A program made the translations under genes and the position numbers. DNA of 41,168 nucleotides, from positions 1 through 41,168 of the forward strand of contig DATCDE010000343.1 of NCBI GenBank assembly GCA_036510875.1, written 5' to 3'. Each line of letters opens with the position of its first letter. Position 1 is the stretch's first letter. The DNA comes from Actinomycetes bacterium. Its GTDB lineage: Bacteria > Actinomycetota > Actinomycetes > Prado026. Shown here one piece after another: positions 15,780 to 24,546 of the stretch. The notes below the pieces were generated by a model, which was not told where the DNA came from, ran no database searches, and saw only the letters and a list, made by a program, of their open reading frames with translations.

Positions 15780-16982
15780 GTGGCTCGTCCCTCCCGTGAC
15801 GTCGTGTTCGTGGACGGCGTCCGTACCCCCTTCGGCAAGGCCGGTCCCAACGGGATCTACGCGCAGACCCGCGCAGACGACCTGATCGTGCGACTGATCC
15901 GTGAGCTGATGCGCCGCAACCCGCAGCTGCCGCCCGAGCGGGTCGACGACGTGGCCGTCGCGGCCACCACCCAGACCGGCGACCAGGGCCTGACCATCGG
16001 CCGGACGGCCGCCCTACTGTCCGGGCTGCCGAAGTCGGTGCCCGGCTACGCCATCGACCGGATGTGCGCGGGCGCCATGACCGCGGTCACTACGACCGCG
16101 GGCGGCATCGCCTTCGGTGCCTACGACATCACGATCGCCGGCGGCGTCGAGCACATGGGCCACCACCCGATGGGCTCCGGGGTGGACCCGAACCCGCGGT
16201 TCCTGGCCGAGCGCATCGTCGACCCCAGCGCCCTGGTCATGGGCAACACCGCGGAGAACCTGCACGACCGGTTCCCGCAGCTGACCAAGGAGCGGGCCGA
16301 CACCTACTCGGTCGCCAGCCAGGACAAGACCGCCAAGGCGTACGCCGACGGCAAGCTCCAGCCCGACCTCGTCCCGATGGCGATCCGCAGCGCCGAGGGC
16401 GCCTGGGGCTACGCCACCGTCGACGAGCCGCCGCGTCCCGGCACCACCGTGGAGGGGCTGGCCGGGCTGAAGACCCCGTTCCGCCCGCACGGCCGGGTCA
16501 CCGCGGGCAACGCGGCCGGCCTCAACGACGGCGCCACCGCCTGCCTGCTGGCCGCCGAGGATGTCGCCGACGAGCTCGGCCTGCCCAAGCGGATGCGGCT
16601 GGTCTCCTACGCCTTCGCCGGCGTCGCGCCCGAGGTTATGGGCGTGGGGCCAGTGCCGTCCACCGAGAAGGCGCTGGCCAAGGCCGGCCTGACCATCGAC
16701 GACATCGGCCGGTTCGAGGTCAACGAGGCGTTCGCCGTCCAGGTGCTCGCCTTCCTCGACCACTTCGGCCTCGCCGACGACGACCCGCGGGTGAACCCGC
16801 GCGGTGGCGCGATCGCGGTCGGCCACCCGCTGGCGTCGTCCGGCGTCCGGCTGATGATCAACCTGGCCCGCGAGTTCGAGGAGCACCCGGAGGTCCGCTA
16901 CGGGCTGACCACCATGTGCATCGGGCTCGGCATGGGCGGCACGGTCATCTGGGAGAACTGCGCGACGGAGGACACCAAGTGA
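15780..16982 (+). CDS. fadA: Acetyl-CoA C-acyltransferase (thiolase) FadA
   Basis: A 400-residue thiolase that carries out the last step of beta-oxidation, cleaving 3-ketoacyl-CoA to acetyl-CoA and a shortened acyl-CoA. The acylated Cys96 is in YAIDRMCAGAMTAV. The C-terminal half has RFEVNEAFAVQ, GGAIAVGHPLASSG with the catalytic His, and TMCIGLGMGG with the second Cys. The length is normal. GTG 15780 has a GAGGAG ribosome site. The stop overlaps the fadB start (GTGA), so both subunits of the oxidation complex are co-translated in the order fadA-fadB. Confidence 0.95.
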   Translation: MARPSRDVVFVDGVRTPFGKAGPNGIYAQTRADDLIVRLIRELMRRNPQLPPERVDDVAVAATTQTGDQGLTIGRTAALLSGLPKSVPGYAIDRMCAGAMTAVTTTAGGIAFGAYDITIAGGVEHMGHHPMGSGVDPNPRFLAERIVDPSALVMGNTAENLHDRFPQLTKERADTYSVASQDKTAKAYADGKLQPDLVPMAIRSAEGAWGYATVDEPPRPGTTVEGLAGLKTPFRPHGRVTAGNAAGLNDGATACLLAAEDVADELGLPKRMRLVSYAFAGVAPEVMGVGPVPSTEKALAKAGLTIDDIGRFEVNEAFAVQVLAFLDHFGLADDDPRVNPRGGAIAVGHPLASSGVRLMINLAREFEEHPEVRYGLTTMCIGLGMGGTVIWENCATEDTK

Positions 16983-19090
16983 GCACCACCGAGACCGAGT
17001 TCGACGAGGTCATCACCCGAGCCCTGCTCACCTACGTCGACCTGCCCCACGGCGCAGGGCGCGCCGCGCTCATCACCCTGGACAACGCGCACGACCACAC
17101 CCGCCCGAGCACGTTCGGTCCGGGCGGCCTGGAGTACCTGAACAGCACCCTCAACGTCGTGCTCGAGGAGCACGACCGCTCACCGCTCGCTGCGGTGATG
17201 GTGACCGGCAAGCCGTTCATCTTCGCGGTGGGTGCCGACCTCTCCGGGGTCCCCCAGCAGACCTCGCGTGAGCAGGCCCTGGAGACCGGCCGGCTCGGCC
17301 ACCGGGTGTTCCGCCGGCTCGGCGAGCTGCCGATGCCGTCGTTCGCGTTCGTCAACGGCGCCGCCATGGGTGGTGGCCTGGAGGTGGCGCTGCACTGCAC
17401 CTACCGCACGGTGTCGTCGAGCGCGGCCGCGCTCAGCCTGCCCGAGTGCTTCCTCGGATTGGTGCCCGGCTGGGGCGGGGTCTACCTGCTGCCCAACCTG
17501 GTCGGCGCCGACCGTGCGGTCACCGTCGTCATCGACAACCCGCTGAACAACAACCGGCAGCTGAAGCCGAAGCAGGCCCTCGAGCTGGGGCTGTTCGACC
17601 GGATGTACGACGCCGCCGACTTCTTGGAGGAGTCGATCGCGTGGGCGGCCCGGGTGCTCGTTGCAGCCGAGACCGTCGAACGGGCCGAGGTGGATCGCTC
17701 ACCCGGGGTGTGGGCGGCCGCGATGGCCCGGGGCCGGGCCATCGCCGACGCCAAGACCCACGGCCACGCGCCGGCGCCGTACCGCGCGCTGGCCCTGCTC
17801 GACGGCGCCAGGACGGCGACCCGCGACGAGGCGTTCGCGGCCGAGGACGAGGCGCTCGCCGACCTGGTGATGAGCGAGGAGCTCCGGGCCGGGCTGTACG
17901 CCTTCGACCTGGTGCAGAAGCGGGCCAAGAAGCCGGCCGGCGCGCCGGACAAGAAGCTGGCCCGCCCGGTCACCAAGGTCGGCATCGTCGGTGCCGGGCT
18001 GATGGCCAGCCAGCTGGCGCTGCTGTTCGCGCAGCGGCTCGAGGTGCCGGTCCTCATGACCGACCTCGACCAGGCTCGGGTGGACAAGGGCCTGGTCTAT
18101 GTCCAGGGCGAGATCGACAAGCTGCTGGCCAAGAAGCGGGTCACTCCCGACACGGCCAACCGGCTCAAGGCGCTGGTCACCGGCTCGACGTCCAAGGACG
18201 GCTTCGCGGACGCCGACTGGGTGCTCGAGGCCGTGTTCGAGGAGATGAAGGTCAAGCAGCAGGTGTTCGCCGAGGTGGAGGCGGTGGTCTCCGACAGCTG
18301 CGTGCTGGCGACCAACACCTCCTCGCTCTCGGTCAGCGAGATGGCCGAGGACCTGGCCCACCCGGAGCGGGTGGTCGGGTTCCACTTCTTCAACCCGGTC
18401 GCCGTGCTGCCGCTGCTGGAGATCGTCCGCGGCCAGCGGACCGACGGCGCGACGCTCGCCACGGCGTTCGCCGTCGGCAAGCAGCTGAAGAAGTCGTCCG
18501 TGCTGGTCAAGGACGCCCCGGCGTTCGTCTTCAACCGGCTGATCACCCGGGCACTCGGGGCAGTCACCGCGGCCATGGACGCCGGGACCCCGATCGAGGT
18601 GGCCGACGCCGCGGTCGAGCCGCTGGGCATGCCGATGAGCCCGATGATGCTGCTCGGCCTGGTCGGCCCCGCGGTCGCGCTGCACACCGCGGAGAGCCTG
18701 CACGAGGCGTTCCCAGACCGGTACGGCGTCTCCCCCGGGTTCCGGACTCTGGTGGCCACGGGGAAGGCCTCGGTCTACACCTGGGACGGCGGCCAGCAGC
18801 AGGTCGACCCCGAGGTGGCGGCCATGTTCGCGCCCCGGGCGGGTGCACCGGTGGCGCCCACGGCCGACCAGGTCCTCGACAGCGCCCGGTCGGCGCTGGC
18901 CGAGGAGATCCGGCTGATGCTCGACGAAGGGGTGGTCGCGGCCCCCGAGGACATCGACCTGTGCCTGCTCCTCGGCGGCGGCTGGGCGTTCTGGAACGGC
19001 GGCATCACGCCGTACCTGGACCGCGAGGGCGTCTCCGAGCGAGTCACCGGCCGTCGGTTCCTGCCCAAGGGAGTGGCCAGCCTTACGTAG
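16979..19090 (+). CDS. fadB: Fatty-acid oxidation multifunctional protein FadB
   Basis: A 703-residue bifunctional enoyl-CoA hydratase / 3-hydroxyacyl-CoA dehydrogenase. The N-terminal crotonase domain (about 1-230) has the oxyanion loop FIFAVGADLSG and both catalytic Glu positions, in MGGGLEVALHC and LPECFLGLVPGWGG. The dehydrogenase part begins near residue 327 with the NAD motif KVGIVGAGLMASQLALLFAQ (Ala where many relatives have the third Gly region filled by Gly). Its catalytic His is in VVGFHFFNPVAVLPLLEIV, followed by APAFVFNRLITR. The usual helical C-terminal domain ends the protein. The gene is translationally coupled to fadA and followed by a strong hairpin terminator. Confidence 0.94.
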   Translation: MSTTETEFDEVITRALLTYVDLPHGAGRAALITLDNAHDHTRPSTFGPGGLEYLNSTLNVVLEEHDRSPLAAVMVTGKPFIFAVGADLSGVPQQTSREQALETGRLGHRVFRRLGELPMPSFAFVNGAAMGGGLEVALHCTYRTVSSSAAALSLPECFLGLVPGWGGVYLLPNLVGADRAVTVVIDNPLNNNRQLKPKQALELGLFDRMYDAADFLEESIAWAARVLVAAETVERAEVDRSPGVWAAAMARGRAIADAKTHGHAPAPYRALALLDGARTATRDEAFAAEDEALADLVMSEELRAGLYAFDLVQKRAKKPAGAPDKKLARPVTKVGIVGAGLMASQLALLFAQRLEVPVLMTDLDQARVDKGLVYVQGEIDKLLAKKRVTPDTANRLKALVTGSTSKDGFADADWVLEAVFEEMKVKQQVFAEVEAVVSDSCVLATNTSSLSVSEMAEDLAHPERVVGFHFFNPVAVLPLLEIVRGQRTDGATLATAFAVGKQLKKSSVLVKDAPAFVFNRLITRALGAVTAAMDAGTPIEVADAAVEPLGMPMSPMMLLGLVGPAVALHTAESLHEAFPDRYGVSPGFRTLVATGKASVYTWDGGQQQVDPEVAAMFAPRAGAPVAPTADQVLDSARSALAEEIRLMLDEGVVAAPEDIDLCLLLGGGWAFWNGGITPYLDREGVSERVTGRRFLPKGVASLT

Positions 19091-19123
19091 CCAAATGGTG
19101 ACCGTCGGTGAGCGGATCTCACC

Positions 19124-19152
19124 CTGAGGGCCGCTGAGCGGGCGGCCCTCAG
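19124..19152 (+). terminator. Hairpin terminator after fadAB
   Basis: A perfect 11-bp stem (CTGAGGGCCGC with GCGGCCCTCAG) around a 7-nt loop, 33 nt after the fadB stop. No T-run follows, which is common for actinobacterial terminators. Confidence 0.75.
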
Positions 19153-19156
19153 CCGG

Positions 19157-19162
19157 TACCGT
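19157..19162 (+). promoter_or_regulatory. -10 box TACCGT, probable leaderless start
   Basis: TACCGT lies 6 nt before ATG 19169, directly after the fadB terminator. Little room for a leader remains. Confidence 0.5.
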
Positions 19163-19168
19163 CGACGT

Positions 19169-20005
19169 ATGGAGTCGCTGCCGGACCAGGTGGCGCTGCG
19201 CCAGTGCGTGCTCGCGGTCTCGGTGCTCAACAACCTGGACCTCGAGCCGGCCGATGACGGCGTCCGGATCGCCAGCGGCCGGGTGCTGCCATGGTCCGCG
19301 CTGCGCGCCGGCCTGCGCGGCACCGACCCCGTGTCCCCCGTGGCCCGGGTCCGGCTGGCCACCTGGCTGCGTGCGGTCACGGCGCTGGCCTGGCGCTCGC
19401 CGCAGGACCTGGCGTCCCGGGCCCGCCCGGTGGGGCTGCCGGTCGGGCACGTCCACCACCCGGGGCCGGCGTGGGTGCGTGAGCCGGTCCTCGGCGGGGC
19501 CTTGGACCTCGGGGTCGGCCTGGTCGGGGTGGGCAGCGACCCGGACGCCGTGATCGTGGCGCCGGCCGGCGTCCTGGCGGCCTGCGGGCACGACGACGCC
19601 GGGTGGTGGCCGGACTGCCGCGACTACCTGGACCGGATGGGCGAGCTAGCCGCCGTCCGCTACCGGCGTGACCCCCGCCAGCCGCTGCGCCCCATGGGCG
19701 ACTGCGACGTGGCCACCCTGCTCGGGTCGGCGCGGCTACGGCAGGAGCTGGTCGGCACCGACGGGATGCGGGCCGCCGCGGTCCCGACCCGAAGCCGCGG
19801 GTGGCTGGACCTGTCCCGCATCGACCCGGCGTTCGCCCTGGCCGCGGCTAGCCTGGCCGGCGACGACGAGCGCGGGTTCGAGCGCCCGCTGCTGCTCACG
19901 ATCGACGAGGTGGTGCTGGCCCGCCCCGGCGGCGACCCGGCGCTGGAGGCGCTGCGCGATGCGGCCGCACCGGACCCCGTGCTGCCCGCCGTCCGCTACC
20001 GCTGA
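19169..20005 (+). CDS. Conserved hypothetical protein, function unknown
   Basis: A 278-residue protein without a recognised family. It looks soluble, with no signal peptide or membrane helix. The first half contains LRQCVLAVSVLNNLDLEP and ARVRLATWLRAVTALAW, and the middle holds LGVGLVGVGSDPDAVIVAPAGVL, a hydrophobic beta-rich core. Trp-rich DDAGWWPDCRDYLDRM follows. The C-terminal half reads GWLDLSRIDPAFALAAASLAG and FERPLLLTIDEVVLARPGG. Codon use and the terminator, promoter and convergent-repeat context all support a real single-gene unit. A distant actinobacterial conserved family is likely, but I cannot name it. The stop is followed within 10 nt by repeat copy B and then the convergent dxs. 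Confidence 0.7.
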   Translation: MESLPDQVALRQCVLAVSVLNNLDLEPADDGVRIASGRVLPWSALRAGLRGTDPVSPVARVRLATWLRAVTALAWRSPQDLASRARPVGLPVGHVHHPGPAWVREPVLGGALDLGVGLVGVGSDPDAVIVAPAGVLAACGHDDAGWWPDCRDYLDRMGELAAVRYRRDPRQPLRPMGDCDVATLLGSARLRQELVGTDGMRAAAVPTRSRGWLDLSRIDPAFALAAASLAGDDERGFERPLLLTIDEVVLARPGGDPALEALRDAAAPDPVLPAVRYR

Positions 20006-20015
20006 CCCCCTTTCT

Positions 20016-20064
20016 GCAAGAAGGGTCCCTTCAGTAGCCACAGCCGCACAAACCCACCCTTCAG
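20016..20064 (+). repeat. Dispersed palindromic repeat, copy B
   Basis: A single copy of the repeat family (GCAAGAAGGGTCCCTTC at the left, GCCGCACAAA and CCACCCTTCA at the right) between two convergent genes. The dxs stop codon (20061-20063) is its right end. Confidence 0.8.
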
Positions 20065-21992
20065 GCGGGGGGTTCGGAGGGCTGCGACGATGGCGCGGAC
20101 GACGTAGCGTCCAGCTCGATCCCGTCCAGCCGGGCCATGGCCTCCACGACCGCCCGGGAGATCGCCTGAGCCGTGAGCCCGATCTCGGCCAGCACCTCGG
20201 CCCGCTTGCCCTGGTCGAGGAACTGGGCCGGGATGCCGAAGTCACGCAGCGGGGTGCTCACGCCGGCGTCGCGTAGCGCCTGGGCCAGGGCGGTCCCCAC
20301 GCCGCCGACCCGACCTGAGTCCTCGACCGTCACGACCAGCCGGTGGGCCGCGACCATCGCGACCAGCTCCGGGTCGACCGGTTTGACCCACCGCGGGTCG
20401 ACCACCTGGCAGCCGATGCCCTGGGCGGTCAGCCGGGCCGCGACCTCGAGCCCGGTGCCGGCCATGGACCCCACGGCGACCAGCAGCACGTCCGGCTGGC
20501 CGGAGCGGCGCAGCACGTCCACCCCGCCGATGCGGGTCAGCGCCGGGATGTCGTCGGGGACCGCGCCCTTGGGGAAGCGCAGCACGGTCGGCGCGTCGGC
20601 GACCGTCAGCGCCTCCCGCAGCTCCTCGCGCAGGGTCGCCGCGTCGCGCGGCTCGGCCAGCCGCAGCCCGGGTACGACCTGCAGGATCGACACGTCCCAC
20701 ATGCCGTTGTGCGACGGCCCGTCGTCGCCGGTGACTCCGGCCCGGTCCAGCACGAAGGTGACCCCCGCCCGGTGCAGGGCGACGTCCATGAGCACCTGGT
20801 CGAAGGCCCGGTTGAGGAACGTGGAGTAGACGGCGACCACCGGGTGCAGCCCGCCGTAGGCCATGCCGGCGGCCGAGGTGACGGCATGCTGCTCGGCGAT
20901 GCCCACGTCGAAGACCCGGTCCGGGTAGGCCCGGGCGAAGCCGTCCAGCCCGACCGGCTGGAGCATGGCCGCGGTGATCCCGACGGCGTCCGGCCGCTCA
21001 GCGCCGACCGCCACCATCTCGTCGGCGAACACCGCCGTCCAGGAGGTGCCGCTCGGGGCGAGCGGCTGCCCGGTCTCCGGGTCGATCACGCCGACCGCGT
21101 GGAACTGGTCCGCCTCGTCGTTCTCCGCTGGGGCGTAGCCCAGCCCCTTGTGGGTGAGCACGTGCACGATCACCGGGCCGCGGTACCCCTGCGCCCGGCG
21201 CAGCGCGTGCTCGACCGCCAGCACGTCGTGGCCGTCGACCGGGCCCACGTACTTCAGCCCGAGGTCCTCGAACATCCCCTGCGGGGCGACGATGTCCTTC
21301 AGCCCCTTTTTCATGCCGTGCAACGTCTCGTACAGCGGGGTGCCCACGACCGGGGTCCGACCGAGCACCTGCTTGCCCCAGCGCAGGAAGGCCTCGTACC
21401 CCCGGGTCGTGCGCAGTGTCGCCAGGTGGTTGGCCAGCCCCCCGATGGTCGGCGCGTAGGACCGCTCGTTGTCGTTGACGACGATGATCACCGGCCGGTC
21501 CGGGGCGGCCGCGATGTTGTTGAGCGCCTCCCAGGCCATGCCACCGGTCAGCGCGCCGTCGCCGATCACCGCGACGACGGCCCTGCTGTCCAGCTCGCCG
21601 CTCAGGGCCCTGGCCTTGGCCAGCCCGTCCGCCCAGGACAGCGATGTGGAGGCGTGGCTGTTCTCGATCACGTCGTGCTCGGACTCGGCGCGACTGGGGT
21701 ACCCGGACAGCCCGCCGCGCTGCCTCAGGTGGGCGAAGCCGGCCTGCCGACCGGTGAGGATCTTGTGTACGTACGCCTGGTGCCCGGTGTCCCACAGGAT
21801 GGTGTCCTTGGGCGAGTCGAAGACCCGGTGCAGCGCGAGGGTCAGCTCGACGGCGCCCAGGTTGGGACCCAGGTGGCCGCCGGTGCGGGCCACGTTCTCG
21901 ACCAGGAAGGAGCGGATCTCGGCGGCCAGGGCCGCCAGCTGCTCCGGGGTCAGCGCGTCGAGGTCGCGGGGACCTCGCACCTGCTCGAGCAC
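20061..21992 (-). CDS. dxs: 1-deoxy-D-xylulose-5-phosphate synthase Dxs
   Basis: A 643-residue thiamine-diphosphate enzyme making DXP from pyruvate and glyceraldehyde 3-phosphate, the entry to the non-mevalonate isoprenoid pathway. The N-terminal domain has [16 protein letters not shown] and the ThDP motif [16 protein letters not shown] with [10 protein letters not shown]. The middle transketolase domain has [21 protein letters not shown] with its catalytic Glu, and the C-terminal domain contains [13 protein letters not shown]. The length is typical. The likely start is GTG 21992, 6 nt after a TAnnnT box. The gene converges with the unknown 278-residue gene, and its stop lies in a dispersed repeat. 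Confidence 0.97.
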   Translation of the reverse strand: MLEQVRGPRDLDALTPEQLAALAAEIRSFLVENVARTGGHLGPNLGAVELTLALHRVFDSPKDTILWDTGHQAYVHKILTGRQAGFAHLRQRGGLSGYPSRAESEHDVIENSHASTSLSWADGLAKARALSGELDSRAVVAVIGDGALTGGMAWEALNNIAAAPDRPVIIVVNDNERSYAPTIGGLANHLATLRTTRGYEAFLRWGKQVLGRTPVVGTPLYETLHGMKKGLKDIVAPQGMFEDLGLKYVGPVDGHDVLAVEHALRRAQGYRGPVIVHVLTHKGLGYAPAENDEADQFHAVGVIDPETGQPLAPSGTSWTAVFADEMVAVGAERPDAVGITAAMLQPVGLDGFARAYPDRVFDVGIAEQHAVTSAAGMAYGGLHPVVAVYSTFLNRAFDQVLMDVALHRAGVTFVLDRAGVTGDDGPSHNGMWDVSILQVVPGLRLAEPRDAATLREELREALTVADAPTVLRFPKGAVPDDIPALTRIGGVDVLRRSGQPDVLLVAVGSMAGTGLEVAARLTAQGIGCQVVDPRWVKPVDPELVAMVAAHRLVVTVEDSGRVGGVGTALAQALRDAGVSTPLRDFGIPAQFLDQGKRAEVLAEIGLTAQAISRAVVEAMARLDGIELDATSSAPSSQPSEPPA

Positions 21993-21998
21993 CCCTTG

Positions 21999-22004
21999 AG
22001 TCTA
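21999..22004 (-). promoter_or_regulatory. -10 box TAGACT, probable leaderless start of dxs
   Basis: TAGACT on the minus strand is 6 nt before GTG 21992, so dxs probably has its own start although the ROK gene lies upstream on the same strand. Confidence 0.5.
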
Positions 22005-22044
22005 CGGGTCGGGCGGCGCTTCGGCCCGTCGTCCGGACGGCCGG

Positions 22045-23259
22045 TCAGGCGAGCTGCCGCTCGACGGCCCGGCCGAACCCGCCGAGCGGGTCGTCCAGCA
22101 GCGGCCCGAAGGCGACCTCGGCGGCCCCGATGATGACCGAGTCCGCGCCGAGTGCCGGCAGCACCAGCCGCACCTGCTCCCGGGGTGCAGTCAGGGCCAG
22201 CCGCAGAGCCTGCTCCACCTGAGCGCGGACCTCCGGGAAGACGTCCCTGAGCACGCCACCGAAGACCACCACCTCGGGGTTGAACAGGTTGACCAGGTTG
22301 GCCACCCCGATCCCCAGCCATCCGCCGACCCGCCGAAGCGCGGTGCGAGCCCGTGGGTTTCCCGCTTCGGCGGCCGCGATGACCCCGGACGCGTCCGCGG
22401 TGCCGCCCGGCACGATACCGGCCGCCAGCAGGAGCGCGTCCTCGCCGATCTCGGTCTCCCAGCAGCCCCGCGCACCGCACCGGCAGCGCCGTCCCCGCGG
22501 GTTCACGATCATGTGGCCGACCTCGCCGCCGTACCCCCCGGCCCCGCCGAGCGGGACGCCGTCCAAAATGATGCCGCCACCGACCCCGGCCTCGGCCGCC
22601 AGGTAGACAACGTTGTCGGCGCCGACGGCCGCGCCACGGACGTGCTCGGCGATGGCGCCGAGGTCCGCGTCGTTGCCCACCGCGATCGGGAGGTGGCCGG
22701 GCAGCAGATCTGCGAGGAGGTGGCCGAATGGCACGTCCACCCAGCCCAGATTGGGGGCGAACCGGACCAGCCCGTCGTCGTGCCGGACGACGCCGCACAC
22801 CCCGACGCCGACCCCGACGCAGGTGGCCCCCCCGGGTGCGCCCTTGAGCACCTCCGCGGTGAGCTTGCGCACCCGCCGCAGCGTCCGGCTGATGCCGTAG
22901 TCGGCCTCGTGCTGGCGCAGCTCACGACGGTCGAGGATCTGTCCGCCCAGCCCCACCCGGGCCGCCGCCAACCGGTGCGCGCCCACGTCCAGAGCAAGCA
23001 CGAAGACCCGGTCGCTCGCCGGCTCGACCACGATCGAGGGCCGCCCGGCCCCACCACGCCCGACCGGCGCGACCTCACGGACCAGCCCGGCGAGAGCCAG
23101 CTCGCCGGTGAGCGCCCCCACCGTGCTGCGGTTGAGCCCGGTGAGCGCCGTCAGGTCGGACCGCGAGATCGCACCACGCACGTGCAGAATCCGCAGCAGG
23201 CCGCCGAGGTTGTGTCGGCGCACCTCGTCCTGGGTGGCACCTGCCAGCGTGGCGGCCAT
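22045..23259 (-). CDS. ROK-family transcriptional regulator (XylR/NagC type)
   Basis: A 404-residue ROK repressor. The winged helix-turn-helix is at 15-75 (GLLRILHVRGAISRSDLTALTGLNRSTVGALTGEL). The sugar-kinase-like domain follows, with VFVLALDVGAHRLAAARV, the ligand region VGNDADLGAIAEH and the zinc/ROK signature near residue 265 (GHMIVNPRGRRCRCGARGCWE). It is the last gene of the xylFGH-type operon, 25 nt after the permease, and has a GGAG ribosome site. It probably represses that operon and is released by the sugar; the palindrome before xylF is the best operator candidate. Xylose as inducer is inferred from context. Confidence 0.92.
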   Translation of the reverse strand: MAATLAGATQDEVRRHNLGGLLRILHVRGAISRSDLTALTGLNRSTVGALTGELALAGLVREVAPVGRGGAGRPSIVVEPASDRVFVLALDVGAHRLAAARVGLGGQILDRRELRQHEADYGISRTLRRVRKLTAEVLKGAPGGATCVGVGVGVCGVVRHDDGLVRFAPNLGWVDVPFGHLLADLLPGHLPIAVGNDADLGAIAEHVRGAAVGADNVVYLAAEAGVGGGIILDGVPLGGAGGYGGEVGHMIVNPRGRRCRCGARGCWETEIGEDALLLAAGIVPGGTADASGVIAAAEAGNPRARTALRRVGGWLGIGVANLVNLFNPEVVVFGGVLRDVFPEVRAQVEQALRLALTAPREQVRLVLPALGADSVIIGAAEVAFGPLLDDPLGGFGRAVERQLA

Positions 23260-23284
23260 GGAGTGGCTCCGTGGCGATCCGCGG

Positions 23285-24544
23285 CTAGCCGATCCCGGAC
23301 GCGGCTGCTCGTCGGCGCGAGATGGCGTCGACGCTCGCCGCGAACAGCAGCACGAGCCCGGTCACGATGAACGTGATGCCGGACTGCTGCGTGATCAACG
23401 GCAGTGCGTTGTTGATGACCGCGAGGACCAGGCCGCCGAGGATCGCGTCCCGGATCTTGCCGCGTCCGCCGAAGAGGCTGGTGCCGCCGATGACCGCCGC
23501 CGCGACCGCGCTGAGGGTGGTGATCGACCCACCGGTCGACGGCGACGCGGAGTTGTCACGGGAGGCCAGCAGGATCCCGGCGAAGGCCGCCAGCGTCGAA
23601 CACACGACGAAGCAGAAGATCCGCACCTGTGCCACGTTGATGCCGGCACGCCGGGCCGCCTCGGCGTTGCCGCCGACGGCGTAGATGTGCCGGCCGAGAG
23701 CCGTGCGCGACAGCAGGAAGGTCAGACCGACCAGCAGGATCAGGAGTACTGGGACGATCACGGGTACGCCCTTGATCGAGGCCACCGTGGGGTTGCGGCT
23801 GCGCTCCTGGTTGAGCAGGAAGGTCGCGATTCCGAGCACGACCGCGAGGGCGGCGAGCTTGACGCCCCAGACGATGATCGACTGGGTGGGCAGACCGGAC
23901 TTCCTGCGGGCGAGGATTCCCCGGTAGGTGACGAACGCGTAGCCGATGACTACGAGTGCAAACAGCACCCAGCCCTGGATCGGCGTGAGGTTGTTGTTCA
24001 TCAACGCGAGGATCTGGGAGTTCGAGATCCTGATCGTGCCGCCCTCGCCGATGACCAGCAGCATGACGCCCTGGAGGCCGAGGAAGAACGCGAGGCTGAC
24101 CACGAAGCTGGGAATCCTGAGCCTGGCCACCAGCAGGCCGATCATGAGGCCGATGGCGACACCCGTGAGCAGGGCTGCGACAACCGCGAGCTCCCAGGGC
24201 CAGTTGTGCAGCGTCAACGTGACGCCGATCACCGCCGCGCTGGTGCCGGCGGCGAAGCCCACCGACAGGTCGATCTCGCCGAGCAGCAGCACGAACACCA
24301 GACCCATCGCGATGACGATCACCGCGGCGCTCTGGTTGATCAGGTTGGCGAAGTTGAACGTCGTGGGGAACGTCGAGCTCCTCATGGCCGAGAAGAGGAT
24401 GACGAGCGTGACCAGCCCGAGCACCGCGGGCAGCGCACCCACGTCGCCGCCGCGGATCCGGGCCCAGTAGTCGTCCCACGCGTCCCGCAGGTCGTTGCCG
24501 GGCCCTTCGCCGGCGACCTCGGGGGCGACGGTGTCGGTGGTCAT
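23285..24544 (-). CDS. xylH: Sugar ABC transporter permease, XylH type
   Basis: A 419-residue inner-membrane permease of the BPD_transp_2 family, which forms the channel of ribose/xylose ABC importers. Many hydrophobic helices are visible. LGEIDLSVGFAAGTSAAVIGVTLTL corresponds to the conserved motif that contacts the ATPase, and AVGGNAEAARRAGINVAQVRIFCFV is the other family hallmark. It is longer than the ribose permeases (about 320), matching XylH. The start ATG 24544 has a GGGAGGAG ribosome site and lies 2 nt after the ATPase stop. Xylose specificity rests on the XylF-like binding protein and the neighbouring xylulokinase. Confidence 0.92.
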   Translation of the reverse strand: MTTDTVAPEVAGEGPGNDLRDAWDDYWARIRGGDVGALPAVLGLVTLVILFSAMRSSTFPTTFNFANLINQSAAVIVIAMGLVFVLLLGEIDLSVGFAAGTSAAVIGVTLTLHNWPWELAVVAALLTGVAIGLMIGLLVARLRIPSFVVSLAFFLGLQGVMLLVIGEGGTIRISNSQILALMNNNLTPIQGWVLFALVVIGYAFVTYRGILARRKSGLPTQSIIVWGVKLAALAVVLGIATFLLNQERSRNPTVASIKGVPVIVPVLLILLVGLTFLLSRTALGRHIYAVGGNAEAARRAGINVAQVRIFCFVVCSTLAAFAGILLASRDNSASPSTGGSITTLSAVAAAVIGGTSLFGGRGKIRDAILGGLVLAVINNALPLITQQSGITFIVTGLVLLFAASVDAISRRRAAASGIG

Positions 24545-24546
24545 GC

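Noticed and set aside
16064-16978. N-terminal extension of fadB inside fadA
   Set aside because: It is the out-of-frame shadow of the thiolase; GTG 16979 in the GTGA overlap is the true start.
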